Notes under the pieces: model-generated | What the model was told of the DNA's origin: nothing | Databases searched by the model: none | What the model saw: only the letters and a program-made list of their open reading frames with translations | Made by a program: the position numbers and the translations under genes | Assembly (NCBI GenBank): GCA_027618995.1 | Contig: JAQCGO010000001.1 | Location: 181,203 to 245,202, forward strand | DNA length: 64,000 bases | DNA from: Pseudomonadota bacterium | Lineage (GTDB): Bacteria > Pseudomonadota > Gammaproteobacteria > Steroidobacterales > Woeseiaceae | Direction of reading: 5' to 3' | Shown here: piece by piece, positions 40,326-50,818 of the stretch | Layout: each line of letters starts with the position of its first letter | How positions within the stretch are numbered: the first letter of the stretch is position 1

Positions 40326-42074
40326 CTAGAGCATCTGTCGCAATTCCAACTTTTCATCGTCTGTAAGCGGGTTAAGTTTTTGTTTTTCAATCAAAAAATC
40401 GATTCTTTCGCGACGCCCAGCGAGCGCCAGCTGGTCCAGGCAGGCGGACAGCTCCAGGGCCGGGTCAAACTCATCTTCGTCCGGCACCTCGACAGCGGCG
40501 AGCTTGCCCAGATGGCGTCCTCGTTCATCATGCCGCCAGCGCTCGAGAAGACCAGCGGCACTGATATTGGGCTCCGCCTGCACGGTTTCAATGAGCTCCT
40601 GCAACACGTCGATGCCCGGCCGGCTCAAACCGGCAAGTTTTTCGACGTCCAGTTTGTCCGCCGCGGCCGGATGGTTCAGAAGCAACGTGATTGCTCGACG
40701 GACTACCGACGGCTGGCCGGATTTCATGCTCGTTCCCGTGTTATCGGCTCTGGCGAATTTTCCCTGTGGACTGGACTCTTTGCCGGGTTGCGCCGTTTGT
40801 TGCAGCATCTTGTCCAACTTGGCGGCGCTCAGCCCGACCGCCTCCGCCAGGCTGCCCATCAGCAGTTCGCGATACACGCCGGCCGGAATACTGTTAACCA
40901 GGGGTCTGGCGAGTTCCGCGAGCCGCGCTTTGCCGTCGACAGTCTGCATATCAACCTGGTTGGCCAGTTCGCTGATCAGGAAGTCTGACAAAGCAACGCC
41001 ATTGTCTACCGCGTTAACAAATGCCGTGGCGCCGAACTCGTTGACATAGCTATCGGGGTCATGCTCGTCGGGTAAAAATACGAATCGAATCTGTCGTCCC
41101 TCGCGAATTTGCGGCAAAGCGTTCTCGAGAGCCCGCCAGGCAGCGGCCTTGCCAGCCCGGTCACCGTCGAAACAGAACACGACGTTGTCGGTTAGTCTGA
41201 AGAGTCGATTCAGGTGTTCGTCGGTCGTCGCGGTGCCCAATGTCGCCGTAGCAAAGTCGATGCCATGGCGCGCAAGAGCCACGACGTCCATGTAGCCTTC
41301 GACGACCACTAGCCGGTCAATGTGCCGTAAGGCCTGGCGCGCCTCGAACAGACCGTAGAGTTCGCGACCCTTGTGAAACAGCACGGTTTCCGGCGAATTC
41401 AGGTATTTCGGTTCACCATCGCCGATAACCCTGCCACCAAACCCGATACAGCGGCCGCGCTGGTCGCGAATGGGAAACATAATGCGCTCACGGAAGCGGT
41501 CATAAAGTTTGCCGTTGTCCTTGCGGATGATGAGGCCTGTGGCGAGCAATCGTTCGGCTGCCTCCGGCGTCTGCCCAAACTTGTCCAGGATTTCGCTCCA
41601 GCCATCCGCCGCAAAGCCGATGCCAAAGCGGCGTGCAGTATCATCGTCAATTCCGCGCCCGGCGAGATAGTCGGCGCCGACCTTATGCGCCCGCAACTGG
41701 CCCTGCCAGTGTTTCGCAACGCTTTCCGTCAGTGCGAACAACTCATCGTAGCGCCGTGCCGGTCGATCGCTCTCGTCCCGTGGCACCTCGACACCCATGG
41801 TGTTGGCCAGGCTTTCGATCGCGTCGACGAAACTCATGTGATCGAATTCCATAAGGAATCCAATCGCCGTGCCGTGCGCGCCGCAGCCGAAGCAGTGATA
41901 GAAACCTTTGCCCGGGCTCACCGTAAATGACGGTGTTTTTTCGTCATGAAACGGGCAGCAGGCCTTGAACTCGCGTCCGGCTTTTTTTAGCTGCACGCGT
42001 CGGCCGATGACTTCGATAATATCGGCGCGTGCGATCAGGTCATCGATAAAATCCTGAGGAATTTTTCCAGCCAT
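40326..42074 (-). CDS. dnaG: DNA primase
   Basis: FKACCPFHDEKTPSFTVSPGKGFYHCFGCGAHG, VVEGYMDVVAL. Confidence 0.98.
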   Translation of the reverse strand: MAGKIPQDFIDDLIARADIIEVIGRRVQLKKAGREFKACCPFHDEKTPSFTVSPGKGFYHCFGCGAHGTAIGFLMEFDHMSFVDAIESLANTMGVEVPRDESDRPARRYDELFALTESVAKHWQGQLRAHKVGADYLAGRGIDDDTARRFGIGFAADGWSEILDKFGQTPEAAERLLATGLIIRKDNGKLYDRFRERIMFPIRDQRGRCIGFGGRVIGDGEPKYLNSPETVLFHKGRELYGLFEARQALRHIDRLVVVEGYMDVVALARHGIDFATATLGTATTDEHLNRLFRLTDNVVFCFDGDRAGKAAAWRALENALPQIREGRQIRFVFLPDEHDPDSYVNEFGATAFVNAVDNGVALSDFLISELANQVDMQTVDGKARLAELARPLVNSIPAGVYRELLMGSLAEAVGLSAAKLDKMLQQTAQPGKESSPQGKFARADNTGTSMKSGQPSVVRRAITLLLNHPAAADKLDVEKLAGLSRPGIDVLQELIETVQAEPNISAAGLLERWRHDERGRHLGKLAAVEVPDEDEFDPALELSACLDQLALAGRRERIDFLIEKQKLNPLTDDEKLELRQML

Positions 42075-42144
42075 AGCGTTTTAAACGGCAGCTCCGCAGA
42101 ACCGGGTCTATGAATCATAGCTTTTGCGGCGCAATGCGCCAGCG

Positions 42145-42588
42145 CTAGCCGAAGCGCGCTTTTACTTTGGCGCCCACAGCGCCCATGTCGGCTCGTCCAG
42201 CCGCTCTTGTTTTAATTTCCGCCATGACCTTGCCCATGTCGCGAATACTCGAGGCGCCCGTGGCAGTAAATGCGGCAGCAATCAGCTCGTCGAGCTCAGT
42301 GTCACCGAGTTGCCCCGGCAAATAGGTGTCGAGAATGGCAATCTCTGCAAGCTCGATATCGGCCAGGTCTTTACGATTGCCGGCTTGAAATTGTTCGACG
42401 GAATCGCGCCGTTGCTTGACCATCTTGTCGAGCACGGTCAGCACTGCGACATCGTCCATCTCTATGCGCTGGTCAATCTCGACCTGCTTGATAGCTGCCA
42501 AGGCCAGGCGCACGACCCTGAGCCGCTCTTTGTCGCCGGCTTTCATCGCCGACTTCATGTCGTCGGTAATTTGGGCTTTCAGGGGCAT
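42145..42588 (-). CDS. GatB/YqeY domain-containing protein
   Basis: IDDMKSAMKAGDKERLRVVRLALAAIKQVEID-type sequence, between dnaG and rpsU. Confidence 0.93.
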   Translation of the reverse strand: MPLKAQITDDMKSAMKAGDKERLRVVRLALAAIKQVEIDQRIEMDDVAVLTVLDKMVKQRRDSVEQFQAGNRKDLADIELAEIAILDTYLPGQLGDTELDELIAAAFTATGASSIRDMGKVMAEIKTRAAGRADMGAVGAKVKARFG

Positions 42589-42628
42589 GGATATGACGAT
42601 TGCTCCACAGCTGCGGAGCGAACAGTGC

Positions 42629-42844
42629 CTAGTAGAGGCGGATGCGCTTGGCGTCGTCCCGAGATACGCGCTTCAGATGCCTTTTGACGGCAGCCGCTTT
42701 CTTGCGCTTGCGCTCCTGGGTCGGCTTCTCATAGAACTCGCGCCGACGCAGCTCGGTCAATATGCCGGCCTTTTCGCAGGCACGTTTGAAGCGACGCAAC
42801 GCGGCATCGAAATATTCATTCTCTTTTAAGCGAACACTGGGCAT
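42629..42844 (-). CDS. rpsU: 30S ribosomal protein S21
   Basis: [42 protein letters not shown]. Confidence 0.97.
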   Translation of the reverse strand: MPSVRLKENEYFDAALRRFKRACEKAGILTELRRREFYEKPTQERKRKKAAAVKRHLKRVSRDDAKRIRLY

Positions 42845-42956
42845 ACGAATTCTGATCTTCTTAGATATTAATAAACCCGGCACGTGGCCGGGGCGGAGCC
42901 GCGCATTATAGCGACATACGCGGCCTGATTCCAAGCCCCGCGGGCGATCAAGATCA

Positions 42957-42996
42957 GGGGTCAGGGACCTTATTTTTCAAAAAAAGCTCTGACCCC
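42957..42996. repeat. Long hairpin of a GGGGTCAG...CTGACCCC repeat family
   Basis: GGGGTCAGGGACCTTATTTTTCAAAAAAAGCTCTGACCCC in the rpsU-tsaD intergenic region; partial relatives at 10916-10933 and 45933-45950. Confidence 0.75.
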
Positions 42997-43018
42997 GATA
43001 GGTTATGATGCGCACCAC

Positions 43019-44038
43019 ATGAACGTTCTAGGCATTGAAACCAGCTGCGACGAGACCGGAGTAGCCCTGTACAGCACGGAGCGCGGGCTATTGGCGGATG
43101 CCTTGCACAGCCAGGTCGACCTGCATGCCGTATATGGCGGGGTTGTGCCCGAAATTGCTTCTCGCGACCATATACGCCGCCTCCTGCCCCTGATCCGGCA
43201 GGTGCTGGCGCAGGCGGGAGTGGCTCGGCCGGACGCCATTGCGTACACCGCCGGACCGGGTCTGGTCGGGGCATTAATGGTAGGTAGCGGCATGGCCAAC
43301 GGTTTGGGTCTTGCTTGGAATTGCCCGGTAATTCCCGTACACCATATGGAAGGGCATCTGCTGGCCCCCATGCTCGAGGAGAATTCGCCCGAGTTCCCGT
43401 TTCTTGCGCTACTCGTGTCCGGCGGTCACACGATGCTGATCGGCGTGCGCGGGCTTGGCGAATACGACCTGCTGGGGACAACTCTCGACGACGCCGTGGG
43501 TGAGGCGTTCGACAAATCTGCGAAGTTGCTCGGCCTGGGCTACCCAGGTGGGCCGGCGCTCGCCGCACTGGCTGAGTCGGGCAATGATGCTGCGTTTGCG
43601 CTGCCGCGGCCGATGCTGAATCGTCCCGGGTTCGATTTCAGTTTCAGCGGGTTGAAAACAGCAGTGATGCTCGTGGTCAGGGAAGCGATTGCAAACGGCA
43701 GCCTCGATGCGCGTCGTGTCGACATCGCGGCCTCTTTTCAGCGCGCGGCTGTCGATACGCTGGTCGGCCGGACGTTGCAGGCCGCACGAAAGGAACATTT
43801 TGAGCGGGTCGTTATTGCGGGTGGTGTCGGTGCCAACAAATTGTTGCGTAAAGACATGGCCGAGCGCTTTGCTGGCGAGGTGTACTATCCAAGGATGGCG
43901 TATTGCACGGACAATGGGGCGATGATTGCCGTCGCCGGAGCGCTGCGACTCGCAGATGCTAAAGGTGCCGGCGAAATTCGCGCGCGCGCGCGTTGGGCGC
44001 TGGATTCGTTGTCCAGGCCGGGCACCGGCGCGACCTAG
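43019..44038 (+). CDS. tsaD: tRNA N6-adenosine threonylcarbamoyltransferase TsaD
   Basis: [27 protein letters not shown]. Confidence 0.98.
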   Translation: MNVLGIETSCDETGVALYSTERGLLADALHSQVDLHAVYGGVVPEIASRDHIRRLLPLIRQVLAQAGVARPDAIAYTAGPGLVGALMVGSGMANGLGLAWNCPVIPVHHMEGHLLAPMLEENSPEFPFLALLVSGGHTMLIGVRGLGEYDLLGTTLDDAVGEAFDKSAKLLGLGYPGGPALAALAESGNDAAFALPRPMLNRPGFDFSFSGLKTAVMLVVREAIANGSLDARRVDIAASFQRAAVDTLVGRTLQAARKEHFERVVIAGGVGANKLLRKDMAERFAGEVYYPRMAYCTDNGAMIAVAGALRLADAKGAGEIRARARWALDSLSRPGTGAT

Positions 44039-44050
44039 GATCGGCGTGCT

Positions 44051-44431
44051 ATGGACAAAATTTTTCTTAGTGACCTGCGGGTCGAAACCGTCATTGGCAT
44101 CTGGGACTGGGAACGCAAGATTCGCCAGACCGTGGCCATCGATCTTGAAATGTCGGTTGACATTCGTAAGGCGGCGGCGAGCGACAGCGTTAAGGACACG
44201 CTGAACTACAGGTCTGTGGCAAAACGGATTCAGGCATTCGTCGAGGAGTCCAACTTTCATCTCGTCGAAACGCTGGCCGAGAACATCGCCGCAATCGTGC
44301 TGGATGAATTTGCGGTCGCATGGGTGCAGGTTCGAGTCAGTAAACCCGGTGCCATCAGCGGCGCCCGGGACGTCGGCGTGCTAATCGAGCGGGGGTCGCC
44401 GCCCGTGCCGACTGAAATCGCCCCGGATTAG
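44051..44431 (+). CDS. folB: Dihydroneopterin aldolase
   Basis: DKIFLSDLRVETVIGIWDWERKIRQTV. Confidence 0.95.
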   Translation: MDKIFLSDLRVETVIGIWDWERKIRQTVAIDLEMSVDIRKAAASDSVKDTLNYRSVAKRIQAFVEESNFHLVETLAENIAAIVLDEFAVAWVQVRVSKPGAISGARDVGVLIERGSPPVPTEIAPD

Positions 44432-44540
44432 TGCCATCCCGAGACCGGGAGGTTGATCACGGAACATTTGGCGGAATACGACAAAGATAGTCATCCATTG
44501 ACGGTGACCTGCGATTTGCTGCAGGACACAGGAACATCAC

Positions 44541-45893
44541 ATGCGTAACAGTATCGTCGTATTGGTCAGCATCTTACTAGTTGCCTGCAGTAGCTCGGAC
44601 GGTAATGGCGGCAACGGGGCCGCCGCCCCGAATTCCTGTTCCAACGATGACCAGAAGCGTTTTGTCCGGGATGCGATGCAGGACTGGTACCTGTGGAACA
44701 ATCTGTTGCCCAACAATATATCGGTCGGTAACTACGCTTCGCCGGAAGCATTGCTTGCAGACCTGATGACCTACAGCCCCGACGACGGTAGCGGCCAGCC
44801 AATCGACCACTTCAGTTTTATCGGCTCGGCCGCCGCGGACGCCGCTTTTTTTGGCGAAGGAAAATACGAAGGGTTCGGCTTCAGCAGCGAGCAGTTCGCC
44901 GCCGACGACATCCGCCTGACGCAGGTGTTTGCCAACAGTCCGGCTGACCTGGGTGGGCTTGCTCGCGGCCAGCGCATCATCGAGCTTGGTGGCCGTACGG
45001 TCGCCGCGATTCAGGCGGCTGAAGGCATCAACGCGGTGTTGGCCACATCGCCGCTGACGTTTTTGATGTGGGAGCCGGGTGGTACACAATTCACCACCAC
45101 TATTACAAGGGGCATCGTAACGATCACGCCGGTTCCGCTGTATCGCGTGATCGCCGCCGGTGACGGCAGCGGTCGAATGGTCGGCTATGTGGAACTGGCC
45201 AGTTTTATAAGCACTGCGAATTCTGAACTAAGCGCAGTATTTGCCGATTTCATCGCCAACGGCGTCAATGACGTCATCCTCGATCTCCGCTACAACGGCG
45301 GCGGCCTGGTCAGCACGGCCAATCTGCTTGGTGATTTGCTCGGCGGCGACGTTGCTGAGAATCTCGTGTTTTCCGAGACGCATTTCAACGCGGATCGGGC
45401 TGCGGCGAACAATTCGATCGATTTCTTCGGCCGACTTGCTGCATCGATGAGCCTGTCGCGACTGGTCGTGGTCGCCAGTGACAGCACCGCGTCGGCCAGC
45501 GAGCTGGTAATAAATAGCATGGCGCCGCACGTTGAAGTGACCATTGTAGGTGGTTCGACGTTTGGCAAGCCGGTCGGCCAGGTGGGTTTCGAATTCTGCG
45601 ACAAGATATTACGGCTGACCGCATTCCAGACCGTCAATGCCGATGGTTTCGGTGACTATTTCGATGGCATCCCCGTAAATTGCCCGGCAGTCGACGACCT
45701 TTCTGTTGCGATAGGTCTGGATGCTGATCCCAACATCGTAGTTGCGATGGCGTATCTCGATACCGGCGCATGCTCGGTCACGGTTGTGCCGACGACCGTA
45801 CTCAAGGCACAGGCTGCCCAGCAGGTCGAGTTGCGGGAGCGTCGAGCGCAACCCGCGCTGCCGCCGTGGCAGGAATTCGCTGGCGCGTACTAG
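44541..45893 (+). CDS. S41 family (C-terminal processing) peptidase, lipoprotein
   Basis: Lipobox LVAC; PDZ-like region, VILDLRYNGGGLVSTA, SDSTASASELVIN. Confidence 0.9.
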   Translation: MRNSIVVLVSILLVACSSSDGNGGNGAAAPNSCSNDDQKRFVRDAMQDWYLWNNLLPNNISVGNYASPEALLADLMTYSPDDGSGQPIDHFSFIGSAAADAAFFGEGKYEGFGFSSEQFAADDIRLTQVFANSPADLGGLARGQRIIELGGRTVAAIQAAEGINAVLATSPLTFLMWEPGGTQFTTTITRGIVTITPVPLYRVIAAGDGSGRMVGYVELASFISTANSELSAVFADFIANGVNDVILDLRYNGGGLVSTANLLGDLLGGDVAENLVFSETHFNADRAAANNSIDFFGRLAASMSLSRLVVVASDSTASASELVINSMAPHVEVTIVGGSTFGKPVGQVGFEFCDKILRLTAFQTVNADGFGDYFDGIPVNCPAVDDLSVAIGLDADPNIVVAMAYLDTGACSVTVVPTTVLKAQAAQQVELRERRAQPALPPWQEFAGAY

Positions 45894-45955
45894 ACGGTTC
45901 GCGCCCGTGGGGGGGCGCCCTGCGGGTGACCCAGAGGGCTCTGACCCCGAATTAA

Positions 45956-46708
45956 CTACCAGCCGATTGAGCGGCCGCCGTCGACCGCGATGATCTGGCC
46001 GGTTACGTAGCTTGCGTCGCGCACGAGGTAAAGCACGCAACCCGCGATGTCGTCTGCCTCGCCCGGCCGACCGGCCGGGATCTGGCGCAGAATCGACGCC
46101 TTGGTTTGATCCGACAGGCCGGCCTCAGGCCACATGATGGCGCCTGGTGATACGCCGTTGACGCGAATCTCCGGAGCCAGGTCCTTGGCCAGAGCGCGCG
46201 TCAGCATCGCCAGCCCGGCTTTGGCGGAGCCATACACCGCGTGATTGCGCAGTGGCCGCTGTGCGTGAATGTCTACGATATTGATGATCACGCCGCGGGC
46301 CTTGCGGAGTTCCTCCAGCGCGGCCTGCGACAGGAAAAATGGCGCCTTGAGATTGCTGCCAACGAGGTCGTCCCAGTGAGCCGCGGTGACTTCACCCAAT
46401 GGTGTTGGGTAAAAGCTCGATGCATTGTTGATGAGTATGTCGAGCCGGCCATGCCATGCTCCGACCGTCCCGATCAGTTCCGGCAAGCGCTCGATCCTGG
46501 CCAGATCGGCTTGCACCGCCAGTGCGGAATTTGGCCGCAAGGCATTCAACTCAGCGCATAATGCGGCGGCCTCGGCCGCAGACTCGCGGTAATGTACGGC
46601 AACACTCGCACCCTCTCGATGCAGGCAACGGCTGATCGTGGCACCGATACGGCGTGCAGCGCCGGTGACCAGCGCGACTTTGCCCGTTAGGCTGGATGAC
46701 GCAGACAT
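45956..46708 (-). CDS. SDR family pteridine reductase-like protein
   Basis: KVALVTGAARRIGATISRCLHREGASVAVHY, YGSAKAGLAMLTRALAKDLAPEIRVNGVSPGAIMWPE. Confidence 0.88.
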   Translation of the reverse strand: MSASSSLTGKVALVTGAARRIGATISRCLHREGASVAVHYRESAAEAAALCAELNALRPNSALAVQADLARIERLPELIGTVGAWHGRLDILINNASSFYPTPLGEVTAAHWDDLVGSNLKAPFFLSQAALEELRKARGVIINIVDIHAQRPLRNHAVYGSAKAGLAMLTRALAKDLAPEIRVNGVSPGAIMWPEAGLSDQTKASILRQIPAGRPGEADDIAGCVLYLVRDASYVTGQIIAVDGGRSIGW

Positions 46709-46745
46709 TGTTGGACCTCGTAAGCTCGGCTCGATAGACAGAATT

Positions 46746-47924
46746 ATGCAACATACTCAAGAACGAAGCCTGCCGATACCGGATGCAGACAGCGCCGCGC
46801 ACAGTGCGCGTGTCGCGCAGCATGTTCGTGCATTGATGGGTGGCGGCCACATCAGCTTTGCGGAATATATGCATGCGGTGTTGTATGCCCCGGGACTTGG
46901 CTATTACGCCGCCGGCGCGACCAAATTCGGCCAGGGCGGAGACTTCGTTACAGCACCCGAAGTGTCGCCCATATTCGCCAGGGTGCTTGCGCGCCAGTGT
47001 GCCAGTGTGATCGCGACGCAGCAGTCGGCAACCATTCTCGAGTTCGGTGCCGGTAGCGGCCAGCTCGCTGCCGATTTGCTGGCGCGATTGGCGCTACTTG
47101 ATGCCTTGCCGGAGCGCTACGAAATACTGGAGGTGTCGGCCGACCTTCGGCAACGCCAGCAATCCTTATTGGCTGCTGCAATTCCGGACTTCGTCGAACG
47201 GGTTTCGTGGCTGGATCGGCCGCCCGCCGCACACCGCGGAGTCATCATCGCCAACGAAGTTCTCGATGCGTTGCCGGTAGAGAGATTTGTACGTCGCACT
47301 GATCATGTCGCGCAACTTTGTGTCACGTTGGATCAGGATCGATTCGTGTTGCAGGAAAGACCGGCACCGGCCGTGCTGGCTGCCGCTGTGGCGCAGATAG
47401 AGCGGGATATCAGCTTCACTCTGCCGAATGGCTACGTATCGGAAGTTTGCCTCGCAGTTGCTGGCTGGACCGCCGATCTGGCCGGCCTGTTGCACGAAGG
47501 TATCGCGTTCCTGTTCGACTACGGCGTGAGCCGACGCGAGTATTACGCCGCCAATCGAAACGATGGCTGGCTGCGCTGTCACTTCCGGCACCATGTGCAT
47601 GCTGACCCGTTACTGCTGCCAGGTATTCAGGATATTACGGCCTGGGTCGATTTTTCCGGGGTTGCCGGCGCCGCGGCCGCGCACGGCCTCGACATCATGG
47701 GTTACGTCTCGCAGGCTGATTTCCTGCTGCATGGCGGTCTCAGTGAAGAGCTGGGCGGATTCACCGAATTGCCACTTGCAGCACAGCTGCATTTGTCCGG
47801 CCAGGTAAAATTACTTACCCTGCCCGGCGAAATGGGCGAAAACTTCAAATGTCTCGGGCTCGGCCGCGGTTTGCTTAAAACTCCGGACAGTCTGGCGCAA
47901 TCCGACAGGACAGCTTCCTTATGA
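46746..47924 (+). CDS. SAM-dependent methyltransferase, MidA/NDUFAF7 family
   Basis: GHISFAEYMHAVLYAPGLGYYAAG, GDFVTAPEVSPIF, LEFGAGSGQLA. Confidence 0.93.
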   Translation: MQHTQERSLPIPDADSAAHSARVAQHVRALMGGGHISFAEYMHAVLYAPGLGYYAAGATKFGQGGDFVTAPEVSPIFARVLARQCASVIATQQSATILEFGAGSGQLAADLLARLALLDALPERYEILEVSADLRQRQQSLLAAAIPDFVERVSWLDRPPAAHRGVIIANEVLDALPVERFVRRTDHVAQLCVTLDQDRFVLQERPAPAVLAAAVAQIERDISFTLPNGYVSEVCLAVAGWTADLAGLLHEGIAFLFDYGVSRREYYAANRNDGWLRCHFRHHVHADPLLLPGIQDITAWVDFSGVAGAAAAHGLDIMGYVSQADFLLHGGLSEELGGFTELPLAAQLHLSGQVKLLTLPGEMGENFKCLGLGRGLLKTPDSLAQSDRTASL

Positions 47925-47952
47925 AAATAATGTACACGAGGCGCATCACGCA

Positions 47953-48750
47953 GTGAGTAATTTGCAACTTGTCGTGCTCGCTATCGTGCAGGGCCTGACG
48001 GAATTCCTGCCGATCTCGAGCTCCGGGCATCTCGTACTGGTACCGAGCACTTTCGGCTGGTCGGACCAGGGCGTCGCTTTCGACGTTGCCGTGCACTTCG
48101 GTTCACTTGCCGCCGTGCTGACCTATTTTCGCGGCGATATTGTCGCGTTGCTGCGCGGCAGCCGACAGCTTCTTGGCGGCAAACTCGCGACCTTCGAGGC
48201 GCGCCTGGCGCTCGGGCTGGGGCTGGGTACCGTGCCGGGAGCGATCGGGGGGCTGCTGCTGGCGGGCTGGATCGCAGACAACCTGCGCAGCCCACGGGTT
48301 ATTGTTGCGACGTTGGCCGGTTTCGCCGTACTGATGTGGCTGGCCGATCGGTTTGGCGGGAAGAGTCGCGTGCTGACTGACATAACGCTCAAGGATGCGA
48401 TGCTGATCGGCCTCGCCCAGATGATGGCGCTGGTGCCCGGTACGTCACGCTCCGGCGTTACGATTACGGCGGCGATGGCATTGGGATTCGAGCGCACCGA
48501 AGCGGCGCGGTTTTCTTTTCTGTTGGCGGTACCCGTCATCCTGCTCGCTGCCGCTTATGAATTGACTGTGCTGCTGCTGGCGGATGCCGTCGTCCCCTGG
48601 GGCCAGCTCCTGGCCGGCGCGGTGATCGCCGGCGTTGTGGCATACGTGAGCATCCGGTTCTTCATGCGCTTTGTGAATCGCGTCGGGTTGTTGCCGTTCG
48701 TAATCTATCGACTCAGCCTGGCCGCGGTGATTGTGTATGTTCTGGCCTAG
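47953..48750 (+). CDS. uppP: Undecaprenyl-diphosphate phosphatase
   Basis: VQGLTEFLPISSSGHLVL, VPGTSRSGVTITAAM. Confidence 0.97.
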   Translation: MSNLQLVVLAIVQGLTEFLPISSSGHLVLVPSTFGWSDQGVAFDVAVHFGSLAAVLTYFRGDIVALLRGSRQLLGGKLATFEARLALGLGLGTVPGAIGGLLLAGWIADNLRSPRVIVATLAGFAVLMWLADRFGGKSRVLTDITLKDAMLIGLAQMMALVPGTSRSGVTITAAMALGFERTEAARFSFLLAVPVILLAAAYELTVLLLADAVVPWGQLLAGAVIAGVVAYVSIRFFMRFVNRVGLLPFVIYRLSLAAVIVYVLA

Positions 48751-49573
48751 GTGCGTGATGTTGCTGTCGCTGGCCGGTGTCGCGCAGGCCGAGAGCCAGG
48801 GATATCTGCTCGGGGCCGGGCTGGAGTCGGCGTCGGATGATGGCTGGCGTGCCGCCGTTTTGGCGAGCGTTGGTCTCGCAGAGGATACGTGGCTATCCGC
48901 CAGTGCGTCGCTCAGCGAGGTAGAGGTCCCGCTCCGTGGCAACAGTGACATTGTCTATGCTGATATCGAACTCGATCATCATTTTGATCCCATCGGATTC
49001 ACGATTGGTGCTGCGTACTGGGGCGACCCGGATCTCCTTGACTCGGTTGACCTGCGCACCTCGCTGTATTTTAGAAACGATAAACTGACTTTGGCCGGCG
49101 AGTTCGAAACGCGTGATTTCGATTTCACGATTCCGCCAACGGACTTTTTTGCTGGTCGTGAGTTCTCCTTTGATGCCGATGGCATCGGCGCGCGGGCGCG
49201 ATTCAAAGTGGGCCAGTCATTTAGTATTGGCGTATCGGGCATGCAGTATGACTACAGCGTCGACTTTAACCCGAACGAGAATCGTGATGCGCTTCGGTTG
49301 ATCACGGTGTCGCGCCTCGGCCTGATCAATAACCTGATCGACAGTCGCGCTAGTATCAATTTCGCCCTGGCTGGTGGGCCAAGGCGCTGGGAACTCGACT
49401 TCAGTACCTGGGAGGGCGCGCTTGATCAGGCGCGTACCCGATCCGTTACCCTGCGATTGCTGACACCGATCAACGATGGGATCGATCTGGAACTGGGTCT
49501 TGGATACGACGACTCCGACCTTTATGGCGACGTCACGTTTTTTTCGGTCTACCTGTATTTCTACGGCGCCTGA
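48737..49573 (+). CDS. Putative outer-membrane/exported beta-rich protein
   Basis: Signal peptide MLLSLAGVAQA, alternating beta-strand pattern, C-terminal VTFFSVYLYFYGA. Confidence 0.65.
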   Translation: MFWPRCVMLLSLAGVAQAESQGYLLGAGLESASDDGWRAAVLASVGLAEDTWLSASASLSEVEVPLRGNSDIVYADIELDHHFDPIGFTIGAAYWGDPDLLDSVDLRTSLYFRNDKLTLAGEFETRDFDFTIPPTDFFAGREFSFDADGIGARARFKVGQSFSIGVSGMQYDYSVDFNPNENRDALRLITVSRLGLINNLIDSRASINFALAGGPRRWELDFSTWEGALDQARTRSVTLRLLTPINDGIDLELGLGYDDSDLYGDVTFFSVYLYFYGA

Positions 49574-50790
49574 GCGCGCGCCCGGGATTCGCTGACCGCG
49601 GCGATGCGCGCGCGCCGAATGGCCTCCGGAATCTGGCCTGCTTCGTGCTGGCCTGCGATCGCCGCGCTATCGACGGCCGAGGCGACGGCAAACGCTTCGC
49701 GCAGCAAATTTGCCTGCGGATACTCGCGATGCTCGAATCGCGTACGACCACGTGCGTCGGCCTCGCAGGCCAACAGGAATTGCGCGAAACGCTCCGGGCG
49801 CCGGAACGCGTCGGTTTTCTCCAGCACCCGGACCACCGTATCGTCACGCAGCTCGCTCATACGATGACAATGAGTGTGATACTCGGCGGCAAGCAGACCG
49901 AGGTCGCGGCAGGCGCGTGGCACGGGCAGGCGATCGCACATCGCCCGAATCAAATTGCAGCCGCGTTGTTCATGCCCGGGATGGGTAGGCAGATCTTTCG
50001 GGTCGGTCGTCGCCTTGCCCAGATCATGGACCAAGGCCGCAAAACGTACCTCGACATCAGTGGTTAACCGGCTTGCCTGGTCGAGTGTCATCATCGTGTG
50101 CAGGCCGCAGTCGATCTCCGGATGCCACTTGGCCGGTTGCGGGATGCCAAACAGCGCGTCCACCTCGGGAAACAGTACCCGGAGGGCGCGACAGGCGCGC
50201 AGAGCTTCAAAAAACACGCGCGGATCAGGCCCGGCTAACGCGGCTTCGGTTTCTTTCCAGACACGATCCGGCACGAGGGCATTCGCCTCACCGGCAGCGA
50301 CCATGTGTCGCATCAGGTCGCGGGTCTCGGGAGCGATGTGGAAGCCGTACGCCGCAAAGCGCGCCGCAAACTTCGCGGTGCGCAGTATGCGCACAGGATC
50401 TTCGGCGAATGCGTCCGACACGTGTCGCAGCACACGTCGCTTGATGTCCTCTGCGCCGCCGAACGGATCGATCAGCTTGCCGTCGGCGTCCTGCGCCATA
50501 GCGTTAATGGTCAGGTCGCGGCGACTCAGGTCTTCTTCAATAGTGACGCCGGGATCCGTGTTGAAGGCAAAGCCGTGATAGCCAAAAGCCGTCTTGCGCT
50601 CGGTTCTGGCCAGCGCATATTCCTCTTTTGACTTCGGGTGCAGAAAAACCGGGAAGTCCTTGCCGACGGGTTTGTAACCGGCCGCCGTGAGTTCGTCGGG
50701 TGCCGCACCCACAACACACCAGTCCCGTTCCCTGACAGGAAGTCCCAGCTGTTCGTCCCGAACAGCACCACCGACGAGGTACACTTTCAT
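49561..50790 (-). CDS. cca: Multifunctional CCA tRNA nucleotidyltransferase
   Basis: MKVYLVGGAVRDEQLGLPVRERDWCVVG, SRRDLTINAMAQD. Confidence 0.97.
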   Translation of the reverse strand: MKVYLVGGAVRDEQLGLPVRERDWCVVGAAPDELTAAGYKPVGKDFPVFLHPKSKEEYALARTERKTAFGYHGFAFNTDPGVTIEEDLSRRDLTINAMAQDADGKLIDPFGGAEDIKRRVLRHVSDAFAEDPVRILRTAKFAARFAAYGFHIAPETRDLMRHMVAAGEANALVPDRVWKETEAALAGPDPRVFFEALRACRALRVLFPEVDALFGIPQPAKWHPEIDCGLHTMMTLDQASRLTTDVEVRFAALVHDLGKATTDPKDLPTHPGHEQRGCNLIRAMCDRLPVPRACRDLGLLAAEYHTHCHRMSELRDDTVVRVLEKTDAFRRPERFAQFLLACEADARGRTRFEHREYPQANLLREAFAVASAVDSAAIAGQHEAGQIPEAIRRARIAAVSESRARAQAP

Positions 50791-50818
50791 CGGGCGATTC
50801 TAGCAAACGGAGACAGCC

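Noticed and set aside
45228-46040. Minus-strand ORFs in the S41 peptidase and downstream (45228-45530, 45609-46040)
   Set aside because: Antisense to a lipoprotein peptidase with clear motifs; no homology-like features.
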